From Silene conica (taxonomy: Eukaryota; Streptophyta; Magnoliopsida; Caryophyllales; Caryophyllaceae), in the NCBI GenBank assembly GCA_029255685.2, contig CM055311.2:8747031-8811030 (forward strand): a DNA stretch of 64,000 nt. Reading direction: 5' to 3'. A program made the translations under genes and the position numbers. Under the pieces are notes generated by a model, which did not search any database, was not told the DNA's origin, and worked only from the letters and a program-made list of their open reading frames with translations. Below are positions 33,227-45,903 of the stretch, one piece after another (position 1 is the stretch's first letter; every line of letters starts with the position of its first letter).

Positions 33227-35254
33227 ATGGAAGATGAATTCCTCAACAGATTCTACAGCACCAGGCGTGTCGTCAGCATGAGTGAGTTGACAAATACAAC
33301 CCAATGGGAAGATGAACCTGTCGTCGACTACATCAACAGGTGGCGTGCGCTGAGTCTGGAATGCAAGGATCGCTTAAGTGAGACCTCGGCAGTTGAGATG
33401 TGCATCAATGGGATGAGTTGGGATATTCTCTATATCTTGAAGGGGATCAGACCGAGAAGCTTTCAAGAATTGGCGACTCGCGCTCATGACATGGAAATTA
33501 CAATCAAAGGACGTGACAAATCTCGATCAACGTCTTCCAAGGCGCCAGGTGAAAAGAAAGAGTTCAAGAAAACTAATAAGAGCTCTAGATCATCTACAAA
33601 GGAAACGATGGCCGTCGAAACCAGCAGCGCGCCAGTGAAGATCTCATCCAAGCCCAAGTATGAGAAGAAGAAAGAGAAGTTTGCTTACAACTACCAACGA
33701 GAGAAGCCTACCTTAGAGGAGTTACAAGCAAAGAAGTACCCCTTTCCAGACTCCGATTTGCCAGAAATGTTAGATGACCTCTTGGAGAAAAGGGTTATAC
33801 AATTGCCAGAGTCCAAGCGCCCTGAGCAAGCAAACAAGACAGGAGATCCCAACTACTGTCGCTACCATAGGTTGTTAGGTCATCCCCTTGAAAAGTGTAT
33901 AACACTTAAGGAGAAGATAATGCAACTCTCCAAGGAAGGGAAGATCATTCTTGACTTGGATGAAACAGTTTCAACAAATCAAACTACCGCGGTTCTGGAG
34001 GAATTTGAAGAGTCAACTATGCAGCACGGATGGTTTTTGCATACGTTGCAATTTGGAAGTTTTGAGCCTACGGCGTTACGGATCCAAAGTTCAACGTCGT
34101 CATTACCTCCAATATCACCAGAAACAAAGTTAACTCCTCAAGATAAGGGTGAGGAAAATAAAGATGAAGATGACGGCGATGAAGGCTGGACCTTGGTGAC
34201 ACGCAGGAAGCCAAGAAAACAAGTGAAACAAACAGTTCAACACATACAACGTCGGCGAAGCAAGCCAAAGAAGAAAAAACCTCGCAAACAAAGAGGGAAG
34301 AAAAGGCCTAAAACTGTGATCAAGTCACATGTCTTGCCTACAGATGTGTTAGAGCAGGAACCACTAAGGCATATTACCTTAGAAGAATTCTTCCCACGAG
34401 ATTTCTTGAACAAAGTCACCGTGTGCACTACCTCAGCAATTGAAGGTAGCAATGATGAAAGTACAAAGGAAGGAGAGGTGGATGATGCAGTACCAACACA
34501 ACAACCTCACCCTCAAAAGGATGATGAAGTGGTGAATGCTCTAGATGGCCTCCCTGCAAACATGGGATGGAAAGAAATATTTCATTTGCCTAAAGAGAAG
34601 CGTCAATTGATACTTCAAGGACTCGAGAAACTAGAGTTGTATGCGGGCAAGATGAAAGAAAAGGTTGAGCCCACCGAGCAATCAACTGGATGTTTCTCCT
34701 GTAATGCGGCCTTGAGTTTCTCAGATGAAGATTTACTTCTTGGATCTACACTTCACAACAGGCCTCTCTATGTGTCAGGGTACATCCGGGGGCATAAAGT
34801 TAAGCGTATCTTGATCGATGGAGGTTCAGGAGTCAACCTCATGCCAAAGGCGACCATGCAAGAGTTGGGGATCACCATAGATGAACTATCAAATAGTCGA
34901 ACAATGATTCATGGTTTCAACTTAAATGGTGAGCGCGCAGTTGGAATGATCCGAGTAAACCTTAGCATGGGTGACTTGTGTTCCGACACATTGTTCCACG
35001 TCATCGACGCCAAGACATCATTCAAATTGTTGTTAGGACGACCTTGGAAACATGAAAACGGAGTCGTCGCCTCAACCCTTCATCAATGCTTGAAGTATTA
35101 TCGCGGCGGTGAGAGAAAGATAGACGGAGATGCAAAACCTTTCTCTAAAGTCGACGCCTTCTTCGCTGATGCAAAATTCTTTGAAGAAAACGGTACGTCC
35201 AGTGAGTTCATGCCAACCACCATATCTTCAACAGGAAAAGGGGGCAAGCGATAA
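33227..35254 (+). pseudogene. Tat-1 gag C-terminal part and aspartic protease
   Basis: The frame runs 675 codons. It starts with the retrotransposon gag core (MEDEFLNRFYSTRR, VDYINRWRALSLEC), then a zinc-knuckle-like YCRYHRLLGHPLEKC near 33850 and a long basic/acidic linker with a KKKKPRKQRGKKRPK nuclear-signal-like block near 34270. The protease carries ILIDGGSGVNLMP near 34810; note DGG instead of DTG/DSG. It ends at an in-frame TAA (35252-35254) that separates it from the reverse-transcriptase frame, 36 codons before the next Met. The protease would cut the polyprotein; the altered DGG triad may be a lineage feature and not a defect. Confidence 0.88.
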
Positions 35255-37996
35255 AAGACCATCGTCACGGGAAATGTAACTCCAAATCCTGCTAAAGAAG
35301 TTGATGTCAAGGCAGAGGCAATCAAGGTAACCACTCATATCGCGTCATCAAAGAAAGAAGAGATGACGCAGAAGACCGCGCCGCCAGTACTACGCTACAT
35401 CCTAAAGTCTCGGCGCAAAGATGGGGAGAGTCCTTTCGCAGAATGTTCAACGTCAAAGACAGAACCTAAGGACAAAAATAAGTCAAGTCAGACGATCAAG
35501 CAAGAATGGGTCGCAAAAGTTACTATACCTCTGACAAGTTCATCCCAAAAAAGGGTTGTGAAACCACCTCCTATGGGTTTTGTCCATTCATCCAGTCAAC
35601 CTTCAAGTGAGGAAAACAAAGGGATGTTTGATCTTAATGCATACAGGCTACTTGCAAAGGCTGGTTATGACTTCACAAATCCGACTCCCCTTGGGAAGGT
35701 TATAAAAGTTGAGCCATATGGCCTTAATAAGGCGCAGCAAGAGTTCTTCAAGCAAGAAGGGAGTTTCATAGCATCCAAACCTGGGTTGGGATACGAGTCT
35801 CCTGCACCTGTGAAGATTGGTGCTCGCAGAAGAGGCGCTAGTACATCTTCTCAGCACATTACAGTCGAAGAGGTTGTAGAAGATGAACAAGAAGGAGAAA
35901 AGGCGCATTCATCTTGCGATCGCATAAGTGCACCTGCAAAAAAGTCACATTCTTCGGTATTTACAAGGTTGGGAAGACCAAGTGTTTCAATTAAACGCAC
36001 CTCAGTCTTTGCTAGGCTTGGCAATCAAGATAAAAGTGAAGTCAAAACACAAGTGCCTTCGCTGTACATGAACAAGAAGAGTACAATACATGCTCGCTTG
36101 GGCAATCCATCAAAAAAAGTCTTCAATCGACTAAGAGATCCCAAGAAGAGTTGTGGTGACAAACGTTCTTTCTCAACTTCTGCAAAACAAGTTGAAGAAG
36201 AAATAAGATCAAGTGATGACCTGAGAAGCGCGGTACCATCTCGCATGAAACGTATGCAAGTAGTGGATATCATACAACATGAACCACTCAAATTAAGGAG
36301 GCGTATACTAGTTCTCACGGGCCAGTCAAAAGACGTAGAAGAGCTTGCTTCTTCATCTTCAAGTCACTCCAGTCCAAATGCACCAAAGGACTTCGAAAAT
36401 GTCACGTCATCATATCACATCACAGTAGAAGAGATGCCTGATGTGGATAAAGAAGTTGAAGCTGACGAAGCTCCTGAAACACTTGAAGACGGGGGGCAAT
36501 CGACTGTGGATGAACTCAAAGAACTCAACTTGGGAACTGCTGAAGATCCTCGCCCCATTTATGTTAGTGCTCTACTAACTAAGGAAGAAGAGGAAGAGTA
36601 CTACAAGTTATTGATCGAATACAAAGATGTCTTTGCTTGGAGTTACAACGAGATGCCTGGACTCAGTCCAAACATTGCAGTTCATCGCCTAGCAATCAAG
36701 AAAAGCATCAGTGCCAAGAAGCAATCCCACCGTCGTTTCAGGCCGGAACTTGTACCTGAGATTGAAAATGAAGTAAATAAACTCATAGAGGCGGGTTTCA
36801 TTCGTGAAGTCACATATCCTACCTGGATTGCAAATATTGTCCCAGTGAGAAAGAAGAATGGACAATTACGCATATGCGTGGATTTTCGAGATCTTAATGA
36901 GGCATGCCCAAAGGATGACTTCCCTTTACCAGTCACAGAGCTGATGATAGATGCAACCACGGGTCACGAAGCACTCTCCTTCATGGATTGTACTGCTGGT
37001 TACAATCAAATATATATGGCTCCTGAAGACCAAGAAGCAACAGGTTTTCGAACCCCAAAAGGGATCTTTTGCTACAAGATCATGCCGTTTGGATTGAAGA
37101 ATGCTGGCGCTACATATCAACGCGCGATGCAAAAGATTTTCGATGACATGCTGCATAAAACAATAGAGTGTTATGTTGATGACGTGGTGGTTAAATCAAA
37201 GAAAAGAGAAGACCACATCAAAGACCTTCAGTCTGTCTTCGAAAGACTTAGAAAATATCAACTCAAGATGAATCCACTCAAATGTGCGTTCGGTGTCACA
37301 TCTAGGAAGTTCTTGGGCTTCGTAGTCAGACATAGAGGTATTGAAAGTGACCAAACAAAAATCAAAGCCATCAACGAAATGCCGGAACCAAAAACGTTGA
37401 AGGAGCTACGAGGATTGCAAGGACGCTTGGCATACATTCGAAGGTTTATCTCTAATCTAGCCGGGCGTTGTCAACCATTCAGCCATCTTATGAAGAAGGA
37501 TGCTCCATTCCAGTGGGATAAAAAGTGCAGAAATGCTTTCAATAGCATTAAGAAGTACCTCGCCAGTGTGCCGGTTCTAGGGGCACCAATTCCAGGAAAG
37601 CCACTTGTCCTCTATATCGCAGCGCAAGAACGTTCGCTAGGGGCAATGTGTGCCCAAGAAATTGAAGACCGCAAGGAAATGGCACTCTACTACTTGAGTC
37701 GTACTCTAGTTGGAGCTGAACTGAATTATTCTCAAATTGAGAAGATATGTCTTGCCTTGGTGTTTGCCATTCAGAAGTTAAGGCATTACATGCAGGCACA
37801 TACGATACACATAGTCTCAAAAGCTGACCCAATCAAGTACATACTCTCAAGGCCAGTCTTATCTGGGAGGCTTGCGAAATGGGCAATGCTACTTAAGCAA
37901 TATGACTTGGTGTTCGTGCCCCAAAAGGCGGTGAAAGGTCAAGTTATCGCCGATTTCTTCGCTGATCATCCAGTACCAGCTGAGTGGGAAATTTAA
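35255..37996 (+). pseudogene. Tat-1 reverse transcriptase and first RNase H
   Basis: This is the same frame as the preceding ORF, reopened after the TAA. A low-complexity linker with repeated VFxRLGxP-like words (about 35955-36150) leads to the reverse transcriptase: RICVDFRDLNEACPKDDFPL near 36870 and the active-site YVDDVVVK near 37172. A gypsy-type RNase H/connection domain ends at VIADFFADHPVP. A TAA at 37994-37996 stops it just before the second RNase H. The product would copy RNA to cDNA and degrade the template. Confidence 0.9.
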
Positions 37997-39799
37997 GATG
38001 ACCTTCCAGGAGAAGAAATCTTCTACGTGGATATTCTACCTCCATGGCAAATGTACTTCGATGGTGCTGCAAGACAAGATGGAGCTGGAGCTGGAGTTGT
38101 ATTCGTAACTCCACAAAATCATCTCATGCCATATGCCTTTACGCTTACTCAGTTGTGCACAAATAATATGGCCGAATACCAAGCTTTCATACTTGGTCTC
38201 CAAATGACGATCGAAATAGGCGTCAGAGATATGGATATCTATGGTGACTCGCAGCTGGTGATAAGCCAAGTACTCGATGAATACGAAGTGAAGAAGGAAG
38301 ACTTGATTCCTTATCATCGACGAGCATTGCAATTACTCAACCAACTTGACTCCATCAAAATTGGTCATATACCGCGAAGTGCCAATAAGTTGGCTGACGC
38401 GCTTGCTAATCTTGCAGCCACTTTGGCACTGGGGGCAGAAAAATCGATGCAAGTCCCAGTCTGCAATCGTTGGGCAGTATCGTTGCTTGAAGGAGAAGAG
38501 AATGAAGATACAACAAACATGATATGCGTCTACACAATTGATGAAGATGACTGGCGCCAACCCATCATTGACTTCTTGGATCACCAAAAACTACCTGACG
38601 ATCCCAGACGCAAGGTAGAAATACGTCGGCGTGCTCCAAAGTTTATTCATTATAAAGGGACGCTCTATAGACGTTCTTTCTCAGGGCAATGGTTGAGGTG
38701 TCTAAGCAAATCTGAAGCTGCTGAAGCCATGCACGAAGCTCATTCTGGAATTTGTGGTGCTCATCAATCTGGGCCTAAACTTCATGACCGTGTAAAGAGA
38801 ATGGGGTATTACTGGCCAACCATGATACAAGATTGCTTGGACTTCTCGAAAAAGTGTGAATCTTGTCAATTTTACGCAAACTTCATACACCAACCTCCAG
38901 AGCCATTACACCCTACTGTTTCTTTATGGCCTTTTGAAGCTTGGGGACTTGACGTTGTGGGACCTCTTGTTCCAAAGGCTTCAAATAGACACGAATACAT
39001 TCTCGCAGGTACTGACTACTTCTCAAAATGGGCAGAAGCAATCACGCTACGGGAAGTGAAGAAAGAAAATGTTGTGGACTTCATTCGAACACAGATCATC
39101 TTCAGATATGGTGTAACACAGCGTATCACAACTGACAATGGAAAACAATTCTTCAACCATCTCATGAAAGGTTTGAGTGAGAAATTCAATTTCAAACAAT
39201 ACAGGTCATCAATGTACAACGCTCCTGCAAATGGCTTGGCCGAAGCCTTTAATAAGACCCTTTGCAACTTGTTGAGGAAAGTAGTAGCGAAGTCCAAGCG
39301 AGACTGGCATGAAAGAATTGGCGAAACATTGTGGGCATATCGCACCACTTACAAAACACCTACTCAAGCAACTCCATATGCGTTGGTGTATGGAGTGGAA
39401 GCCGTGTTACCATTGGAGTTGCAAATCCCTTCCTTACGCATTGCTATTCAGGAGGGACTCACAACTGATGAAAATGACAAGTTACGGTTGGCAGAGTTAG
39501 AAGCTCTCGATGAAAAAAGATTGGAGGCTCAACAAAAGCTCCAGTGCTACCAAGCAAGGATGTCACACGCATTCAACAAAAAGGTGCGCCCTCGTGCTTT
39601 TCAAGTAGGAGACATGGTACTTGCTGTACGAAGACCAATTATCACTTCTCACAAGCCAGTAGGTAAATTCACCTCTAAGTGGGATGGTCCATATGTCGTG
39701 AAGGAGGTCTACACAAATGGTGCTTACAAAATCGTGGATAAAGACGGTGTTCACGTAGGCCCAATCAATGGGAAGTTTTTAAAACGCTACTATTCCTAA
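37997..39799 (+). pseudogene. Tat-1 second (archaeal-type) RNase H and integrase
   Basis: This continues the same frame after the TAA. The second RNase H shows MYFDGAARQDGAGAGVVF, NNMAEYQAFILGL and YGDSQLVISQV with its acidic residues. Integrase follows with an HHCC zinc finger (about 38736-38880). The DDE core has Asp in WGLDVVGPL, Asp in TTDNGKQFF and Glu in NGLAEAFNKTL, and the C-terminal domain ends FLKRYYS. This last part is intact over 590 codons from the Met at 38027. Confidence 0.9.
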
Positions 39800-39860
39800 A
39801 CTCCAACGAAAGAAGATAAACTGCATCCACAAAAAAAAAAAAAAAAACCTTCCATATGTC

Positions 39861-40265
39861 ATGAACTACGTCGGCTTGATCTTGTAAAGTACTTCGTGCT
39901 TTACAGGTACGTAGGCAACTTAGGTGAACATGTAGGTCAAATGCAGCCACACCTTCAAAAAAAAAATCCAATCCTTTCATCTTTTATGAACTACGTCGGC
40001 TTGATCTTGTAAAGTACTTCGTGCTTTACAGGTACGTAGGCAACTTGGGTGAACATGTAGCTCAAGTGCAGCCACACCTTCAAAAAATAAAAATCCTACC
40101 CTTTCTATCTTTCATGAACTACGTCAGCTTGATTTTGTAAAGTATTTCGTGCTTTACAGGTACGTAGGCAGCTTGGGTCAACATGTAGCTCAAGTGTAGT
40201 CACACCTCCAAACAAACAACATCCCTCTTTGAACTATGTTGACTTGGTCTTGTGAAGTACACTTT
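39861..40265 (+). repeat. 3' tandem repeat block 1 of Tat-1 (about 116-128 bp units)
   Basis: Three full units and a partial fourth start at about 39861, 39985, 40113 and 40229. Each full unit has ATGAACTACGTC and a short hairpin TGTAAAG...CTTTACA, then GGTACGTAGGCA and an A-rich tail. Confidence 0.9.
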
Positions 40266-40279
40266 GCACTTTGCAGCCT

Positions 40280-40507
40280 CTTGCAGTCGACGAGTCAGAA
40301 CTCGGAGTAGCTTGGAATCTCTCGGCTCTTGCATCTCTTGCAGTCGACGAGTCAGAACTCGGAGTAGCTTGAAATCTCTTGTCTCTTGCACCTCTTACAG
40401 TCGACGAGTCAGGACTCGGAGTAGTTTGGAATCTCTTGTCTCTTGCACCTCTTGCAGTCGACGAGTAAGGACTCGGAGTAACTTGGAATATCTTGTCTCT
40501 TAAATCT
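40280..40507 (+). repeat. 3' tandem repeat block 2 of Tat-1 (57-bp units)
   Basis: Four units start at 40280, 40337, 40394 and 40451, each built around CAGTCGACGAGTCAGAACTC and GGAGTAGCTTGGAATCTC with few changes. Confidence 0.92.
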
Positions 40508-40755
40508 TCATGCGGTCGACAAATCGGGTACATTGCATGATAATTGCAAAGGAAAAATCGAAATGATCCGACCGGAGTAACCTCTATATCTTCATGCGGT
40601 CGACGAATCGGGTACATTGCATGATAATTCCAAAGGAAAAATCGAAATGATCTGGCCGGAGTATCCTCCATATCTTCATGCGGTCGACGAATCGGGTACA
40701 TTGCATGACAATCCGAAGAGAGTCGAAATAATCCGACCGGAGTAAATCCACATTA
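40504..40755 (+). repeat. 3' tandem repeat block 3 of Tat-1 (84-bp units)
   Basis: Three units start at 40504, 40588 and 40672, each with TCTTCATGCGGTCGAC, CGGGTACATTGCATG and CCGGAGTA. Confidence 0.92.
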
Positions 40756-41922
40756 ATTGAGCCTAATTTGAAGTAAGGACAACCTACACTCAGAAACAAC
40801 CAAACAAAAAATAAAATAAAATAAGGAGTGTTAACTTTTAAGCCTACGATAGCAAAAGCAAGGGTGGTAAGACTTTTAAGACTTGATGTCGTAAACAAGA
40901 CAAGAAAAGAAAGCAAGTTAACGGTGTATAATTATTATGTCATAGCTCTAGTTCACATAAGCATGCGGTACTACATTGGTCACCTCACCAATGTCAGTGC
41001 TAATTCCATATGATCAAAAGTAATAAGGATTAGGATATGGAGTACAAAACAAATAAGTTCGACTTTGAGGATCGCTCATGACCTTTAATGGAAAATATGT
41101 GTATTTTTCAATCTCCTAATGTTGAGTTTGGAATATCATAGCCAGACAAGCCAGTATGCGAATAAATAATGTACTGGGCGCATTATCGGAAAGGAAATAT
41201 TCATCAATTTTCTTCGTTACTTCATCTCAAGAAGACGTCAATTGCGGTTTCAAATCGGGATATCCCCGACATCCGGATATTGACTCTGCCACAATGGGAT
41301 AATGTTAAGCTGGTTTCTTCTCTCAAATAACATGGAGACTTGTTTTCAAGTGAAAAATTAGTCTTGCTCACATTCGTGACGGCCTGTGCAAGTTTCACCT
41401 GTAAAAAATTAGAACAATACATGATCAAGTCAGTCGATCAGTGACGAGGTCAAGGTTGAAATCAATACTAGGGTCGGAGCGTTCAACAAGGCATAAGTTG
41501 AGGATCCCAATCAAGCAAGCCTAGAGGACAATTTAACAGATGTTCAATTATTTCTACATCATTAATCATTATGGCCGAATATCACTATGTAGAAACATGG
41601 GTGTGAGCTTAAAATATGACTTTTTTTGAAGCATAGTCAAGTTTTGCAACATGCAATGGCATATAGCTCGATTATAAAGAAAACCATGGAATCCTGAAGC
41701 ATGTACATCACGATTTAATGATTCACGAACAAGATTTTGCCAAGATGATTTTAGTAAATATTCAACGTACTCGAGTTGATATTTTCCAAAAAAAAAACTA
41801 AGGGAAAGTGAAACCAAGAATCAGTTGAACGTATCGCATGTACATGGTCAGAATTTCATCGAAATACTAATTGTGCCATGGTCATGAGAATTCAAGAAAG
41901 TACGAATGGGACACATAAGGGC

Positions 41923-41958
<36 letters not shown>

Positions 41959-42181
41959 TCTGGAGCTACCTTACGACAAGTATGAGTACCTTATGACTTT
42001 CAAGTCAAATAAAAAAGTGTGTTACCCGACAAGTCTAACAAAAAAATGACCGGGTGATATTACAAGAAAAATGGACTACCTGGACGACAAGTTAGGATGT
42101 TCATTATAGACTTTCAAGTCAAAGCAAAAAGAATCGAGACCTCGCCACGTCAAGACACCCAAAAGTGCACGTGACAAGGCC
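40756..42181 (+). other. 3' noncoding region of Tat-1
   Basis: About 1.4 kb without coding capacity between the tandem repeats and the polypurine tract. It contains an (AT)n stretch near 41930-41954. Otherwise I see nothing in it. Confidence 0.6.
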
Positions 42182-42195
42182 TCGAGGGGGCAATT
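42182..42195 (+). promoter_or_regulatory. Polypurine tract of Tat-1
   Basis: TCGAGGGGGCAATT directly precedes the 3' LTR; the GAGGGGG core is typical of gypsy elements. Confidence 0.8.
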
Positions 42196-42877
42196 TGTAG
42201 GCACGGAAAATTTATTAAAGTGCCGAATAAATAAATTAAATTAATTATTTTGAGTTAATACCAAATTTTAACTTAATTTAATTATTTTTTCCTGACTAAA
42301 TCAAATATGGGTCGATTCGGATTACAAAAGAAGCTATCCGAATTCATAAACCCGAAAAAGAAACAAACTTGGGCCAAATTCGCAAGTAAACCCACAAATG
42401 GGCCTGTGAATGTAAAAGTCCACTAAGGGGAATTGAAATCCTATAAAAGGAGCTCTCCTCATTCATTTTCAGGAGATTGGACGAATCATAATTTAGAGAG
42501 AGAAGAAGACACAAAAGTTCTACAAGCTCCCTCCGCAAATTACTTCTGCAAGCAGTCAACAAGCACACCAAAACTGTGCCGCCTGCCCAAGAGATTCAAG
42601 TCCAAGCTACAACGTTCAAGAGAGAACAAGTCACCGCGACCCTCTCAAGAATACAAATCGACACCTCCTATTAGAGTGTACGCGACCTCTATAGGTGTCA
42701 TTCAACTACAACGTTCACACCCTGCTACATATAGTGTATACGTAACTTGTCACGGCATATTAGAATCAGAGGATACATTAGAGATTGTACACGTAACATT
42801 TTGATATTTAATTAATAAAATTTATTTGTTTCATTGTTTTGTATTTCCGTTATCGCGATACAAAATCCGCTGTTACA
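42196..42877 (+). repeat. 3' LTR of Tat-1
   Basis: Same length (682 bp) and ends as the 5' LTR, followed by the target duplication GATGC at 42878-42882. Confidence 0.95.
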
Positions 42878-42882
42878 GATGC

Positions 42883-43395
42883 AACTTCATATTTTAAGAG
42901 GGACATTGTCCGTCCTCACTTGTGAAAGATATTGTTCGTCTTTATTTTCAGGTTGTGACGGATAGTGTCAGTCTTTAATGAAATTTTGTGCTTATTTTAT
43001 AGCGTAAATATGCGAACATTAATACTAAGCATAAAGTGAAATATTTCTCACAATATGTTTATAGTGTGAATTCAATTTCATAGCAATTTTATTCTAGTCT
43101 AATTAAAGGCTTTTATTCTATAGTTTGATTACAAGATTGTGTTTTTATGAAATACTGGTTTTTAACCCGTGCAAAATTTCACGACATTGAATATCCAATA
43201 ATTTAATAAATGGGTGAATTAAACAATATATTATAAGACAACTCGCTAAAATTAATCAAATAGGCCAAATTTACATGGTCAATTACTGAGTTTATTTTAA
43301 ATCTTTATTTTAGTATTTAAGGTGTGTTTAATAACTACTAGTGTTCAACCCGTGCAAAAAATGCACGGGTCGAAATAACAATTGCTATAATTAGA
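42883..43395. other. Flank with Helitron-like 3' ends
   Basis: No gene is present. On the minus strand a hairpin (CCCGTGCATTTTTTGCACGGG, about 43370-43349) followed by CTAG at 43341-43338 resembles a Helitron 3' end. A decayed second one lies near 43168. The 42905-42980 stretch repeats TTCGTC/GTCCGTC words like the MITEs. The matching Helitron 5' end was not found. Confidence 0.5.
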
Positions 43396-44288
43396 TGCAC
43401 AAAAATATTTTTTTTGGTACATAAGAGGGGGGTGGCCCCGAGACTAATTAGCTACCATACGAGGGAAAGCGACCTCGTAGATGTCTTCGCGAAGGATTGG
43501 GCGGAGGTCGGTCGGAGGGCTATTCAGAATAGTGTGCTGGAGGCTCGAATGGACTCCTTGATTAGCTAACCAATCTGCTGCTCGATTAAATTCCGGGTAA
43601 GTATGCTCTATCTTTACCGCGCGGCCACGTTCCTGAATAAGATCCTTGCACCTTCTGACTATAGGACGCAGATCATTGCTAACAAGTTGGTCCTCTAGAA
43701 TTAATTGAGCACACGACATATTATCCATGTGAATAATTAATTTGGCTATCATCATGTGTTTGGCCTTTTCCAAACCTGCTAACAACGCGAGTAGCTCGGC
43801 CCTCATAGAGGAGCATATGCCAACTGAGAAAGTAAAAACTCATATGAAATTACCCGCTTCATCTCTGAAGATACCACCACTACCAGCTGGACCCGGGTTG
43901 CCTTTAGAGGCCCCGTCAGTATTGAGCATGATCCATCCATGGGGAGGCGGCGACCAACGGATGAAAACCTTTCTATTGGCTGTCCCACGCACCGGATTGA
44001 AAAGACCGAATATGTCATAGGCCCGTCTGCTTTGAACAAACTGTTGAAACAGAAACTCTCTCGGAAAAGTTGAGCTCTCCTCATCCCTACCAAAGACCAC
44101 ATTATTTCTCCATTTCCACAACCACCAACAGGTAATTGCAAAACAGAAGGCCCAGTCTTGCCTAGCATTTTCGTAATTATTACTTGCGTTGTTTACGAGC
44201 CAGGCGTTGAAGTTTTCAGTAAGGAAAGAGGGTGAGGTAGCCAAGCCTCCAACTTGGCTCCAGATGGCCAGTGAAACCGGGCAGTTAC
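43396..44288 (-). mobile_element. LINE 3' end with RNase H domain, cut by the Athila-like element
   Basis: On the minus strand the coding sequence enters from the Athila LTR border (44288) with a C-terminal LINE segment (WWLWKWRNNVVFGRD). A plant LINE-type RNase H follows: MLNTDGASKGNPGPAGSGG, then MRAELLALLAGLEKA, HMDNMSCAQLI and FNRAADWLANQ. A frame change lies near 43805. An A-rich stretch near 43400 marks the 3' end. Since coding sequence stops exactly at the LTR start, the Athila-like element probably inserted into this LINE. Confidence 0.85.
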
Positions 44289-45771
44289 TGATGCGTGCTT
44301 ATTTTATACACTTTTTGGCATCATTTAGCACACATTTCTATGCATTTTCATGCACTTTACGTGCCATTTTGCCCTTTTTTTCTTCCTTTGGTGTACTTTC
44401 TGTTATTTTGCAGGAATTATGCAAAAGATGAAGAAACCATGCTTTTTCTGTCCATTTTGAGCTCTTTTAGAGGATGAAGCAAGTCAAGGAGTCCCATAGC
44501 CCCGATTTTGCAGTACCAGGCCTAAAGGAACGGTAACCGAGGTGAAGACGAGGGACAAAAGCAAGAAAGAAGCGAAAAAGAAGCAGTGCATCTGTCATTT
44601 ACTAGATCGAGTAAGCACCAGAACTCGATCGAGTGGATGCAGGAGGAGAAAGCCTCGATCGAGCAGTTAGATACTCGATCGAGGAGTCTGCAGGAAGGAC
44701 CCAACCTTCGAGGTTTCCGGAGTTACTCGATCGAGCAGTTGCCAGCTCGAAGTTACTCGATCGAGCACTTTTTGAAGATCAGCTACTCGATCGAGTGGTT
44801 CAGTCACTCGATCGAGCAACTCACTTAAGAGTACCAGATTTGCTATTTCCGTTTTAGGTTTAGTTTTTTCAGAGTTAACCTAATCCTTATTTAAGGATCA
44901 GGTTAGCAGACTTTAGGGGAGGAATTCATTCACTCACTTTTCAACATTCAGTATTCAGTTTTACTTTGCATTTTCTCTTAAGCAGTCATTAGATCTAAAA
45001 ACTTTTGTTTAGGGTTTTTCTTCATTCAAGCATTCGGATCTTGTTCTTCCTTTTCCGCCATTACTGTAATTCATTTTCTCTCTTTTAATTATTGTTCTTG
45101 TTTTCATTGTTTTATGATTTATATTAATTCATCTTTATTTGCTATGTTGAATGTTATTGTTATCATCATTGTTATTAGTGTAGTTTCCCTAAACATGCGT
45201 AGCTAATCCCCATAATATGTTAAGATGAAGGAACTCGCGGTATTTATGTCGTAGGAATTGCATGTTAGTCGTCCTTACGACGAAGTTCACCCATAAACAA
45301 TATTTTTATAAAACTTGTCGAATGAGTGCACGCAGGAGACCAGTTTACCTAGTAAAACCTTACCTGGATCGAAAGATTGGTAGGGTAGGCTTGTTTAGGT
45401 TGATTTACGTAACCTATCTAGAGATCGAAAGATTGATAGGGGAGTTCAGGGGTGATTTCAGACCGAAAGGATGTTAATCGTTCCCAATTCGTTGTTATTT
45501 CGACTGACCTAATCTTTATGTGACATTAATTACCGCGACGACCTGAATCCTGACATATTCCCTTTTTCATTGCTTGAAACTCGTTTTATCATCTTTATTT
45601 TAAGTTCTTTTTTATATCCGTCTTAGTTATAATAAAAAAAAACCCCCAATTCTGTGACTTATAGACTGACCTTTACTTAAAACCGTGTCTCCCTGTGGAA
45701 TTCGACCCTACTTCCACTGACTTCCTGTTAGTAGACCTAGGTTATCTTTGGTGTGTAAACGATACGCATCA
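44289..45771 (+). repeat. 5' LTR of the Athila-like element
   Basis: The start TGATGCGTGCTT and end GATACGCATCA form short inverted ends, and the PBS follows. The LTR contains palindrome cluster C, then a TATA-like TTATTTAAGG near 44887, and a T-rich leader. The second LTR is not in the window, so the start is set by the TG/CA ends and by the end of LINE homology. Confidence 0.8.
44602..44816. repeat. Palindrome cluster C (CTCGATCGAG)
   Basis: Seven exact copies and one variant (CTAGATCGAG), 20-40 bp apart, in the U3 part of the Athila-like LTR. The last lies about 70 bp before a TATA-like box. Confidence 0.9.
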
Positions 45772-45775
45772 AATT

Positions 45776-45794
45776 TTGGCGCCGTTGCTGGGGA
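45776..45794 (+). promoter_or_regulatory. Primer-binding site of the Athila-like element
   Basis: TTGGCGCCGTTGCTGGGGA lies four bases after the LTR end. This is the common PBS type of Athila elements, usually assigned to tRNA-Asp. Confidence 0.8.
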
Positions 45795-45903
45795 GGCAAT
45801 AGGTCAGGTTTTAAGTGTTTGTTAGTTTATTATTGTTGTTTTTGTCTTAAGAAATTTCTTTTAATTCCTTAAGACCGTTCTTATTCTTTTTCTCAGTGTT
45901 GTG

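Larger units (their letters stand above)
31545..42877 (+). mobile_element. Full-length Ty3/gypsy retrotransposon of the Tat lineage (Tat-1)
   Basis: The element is 11,333 bp with two 682-bp LTRs (31545-32226 and 42196-42877), both TG...CA, and an identical 5-bp duplication GATGC on each side (31540-31544, 42878-42882). By eye the LTRs differ at about 15 positions (about 2%). Its interior codes gag, protease, reverse transcriptase, RNase H, a second (archaeal-type) RNase H and integrase. A long 3' region with three kinds of tandem repeats follows. Dual RNase H and 3' tandem repeats are known for the Tat group (Ogre/Retand). The polyprotein is broken in at least five places, so movement would need help from other copies. 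Confidence 0.95.

Noticed and set aside
42895..42980. Fourth MITE copy right of Tat-1
   Set aside because: Only scattered word similarity, no inverted end that could be paired.
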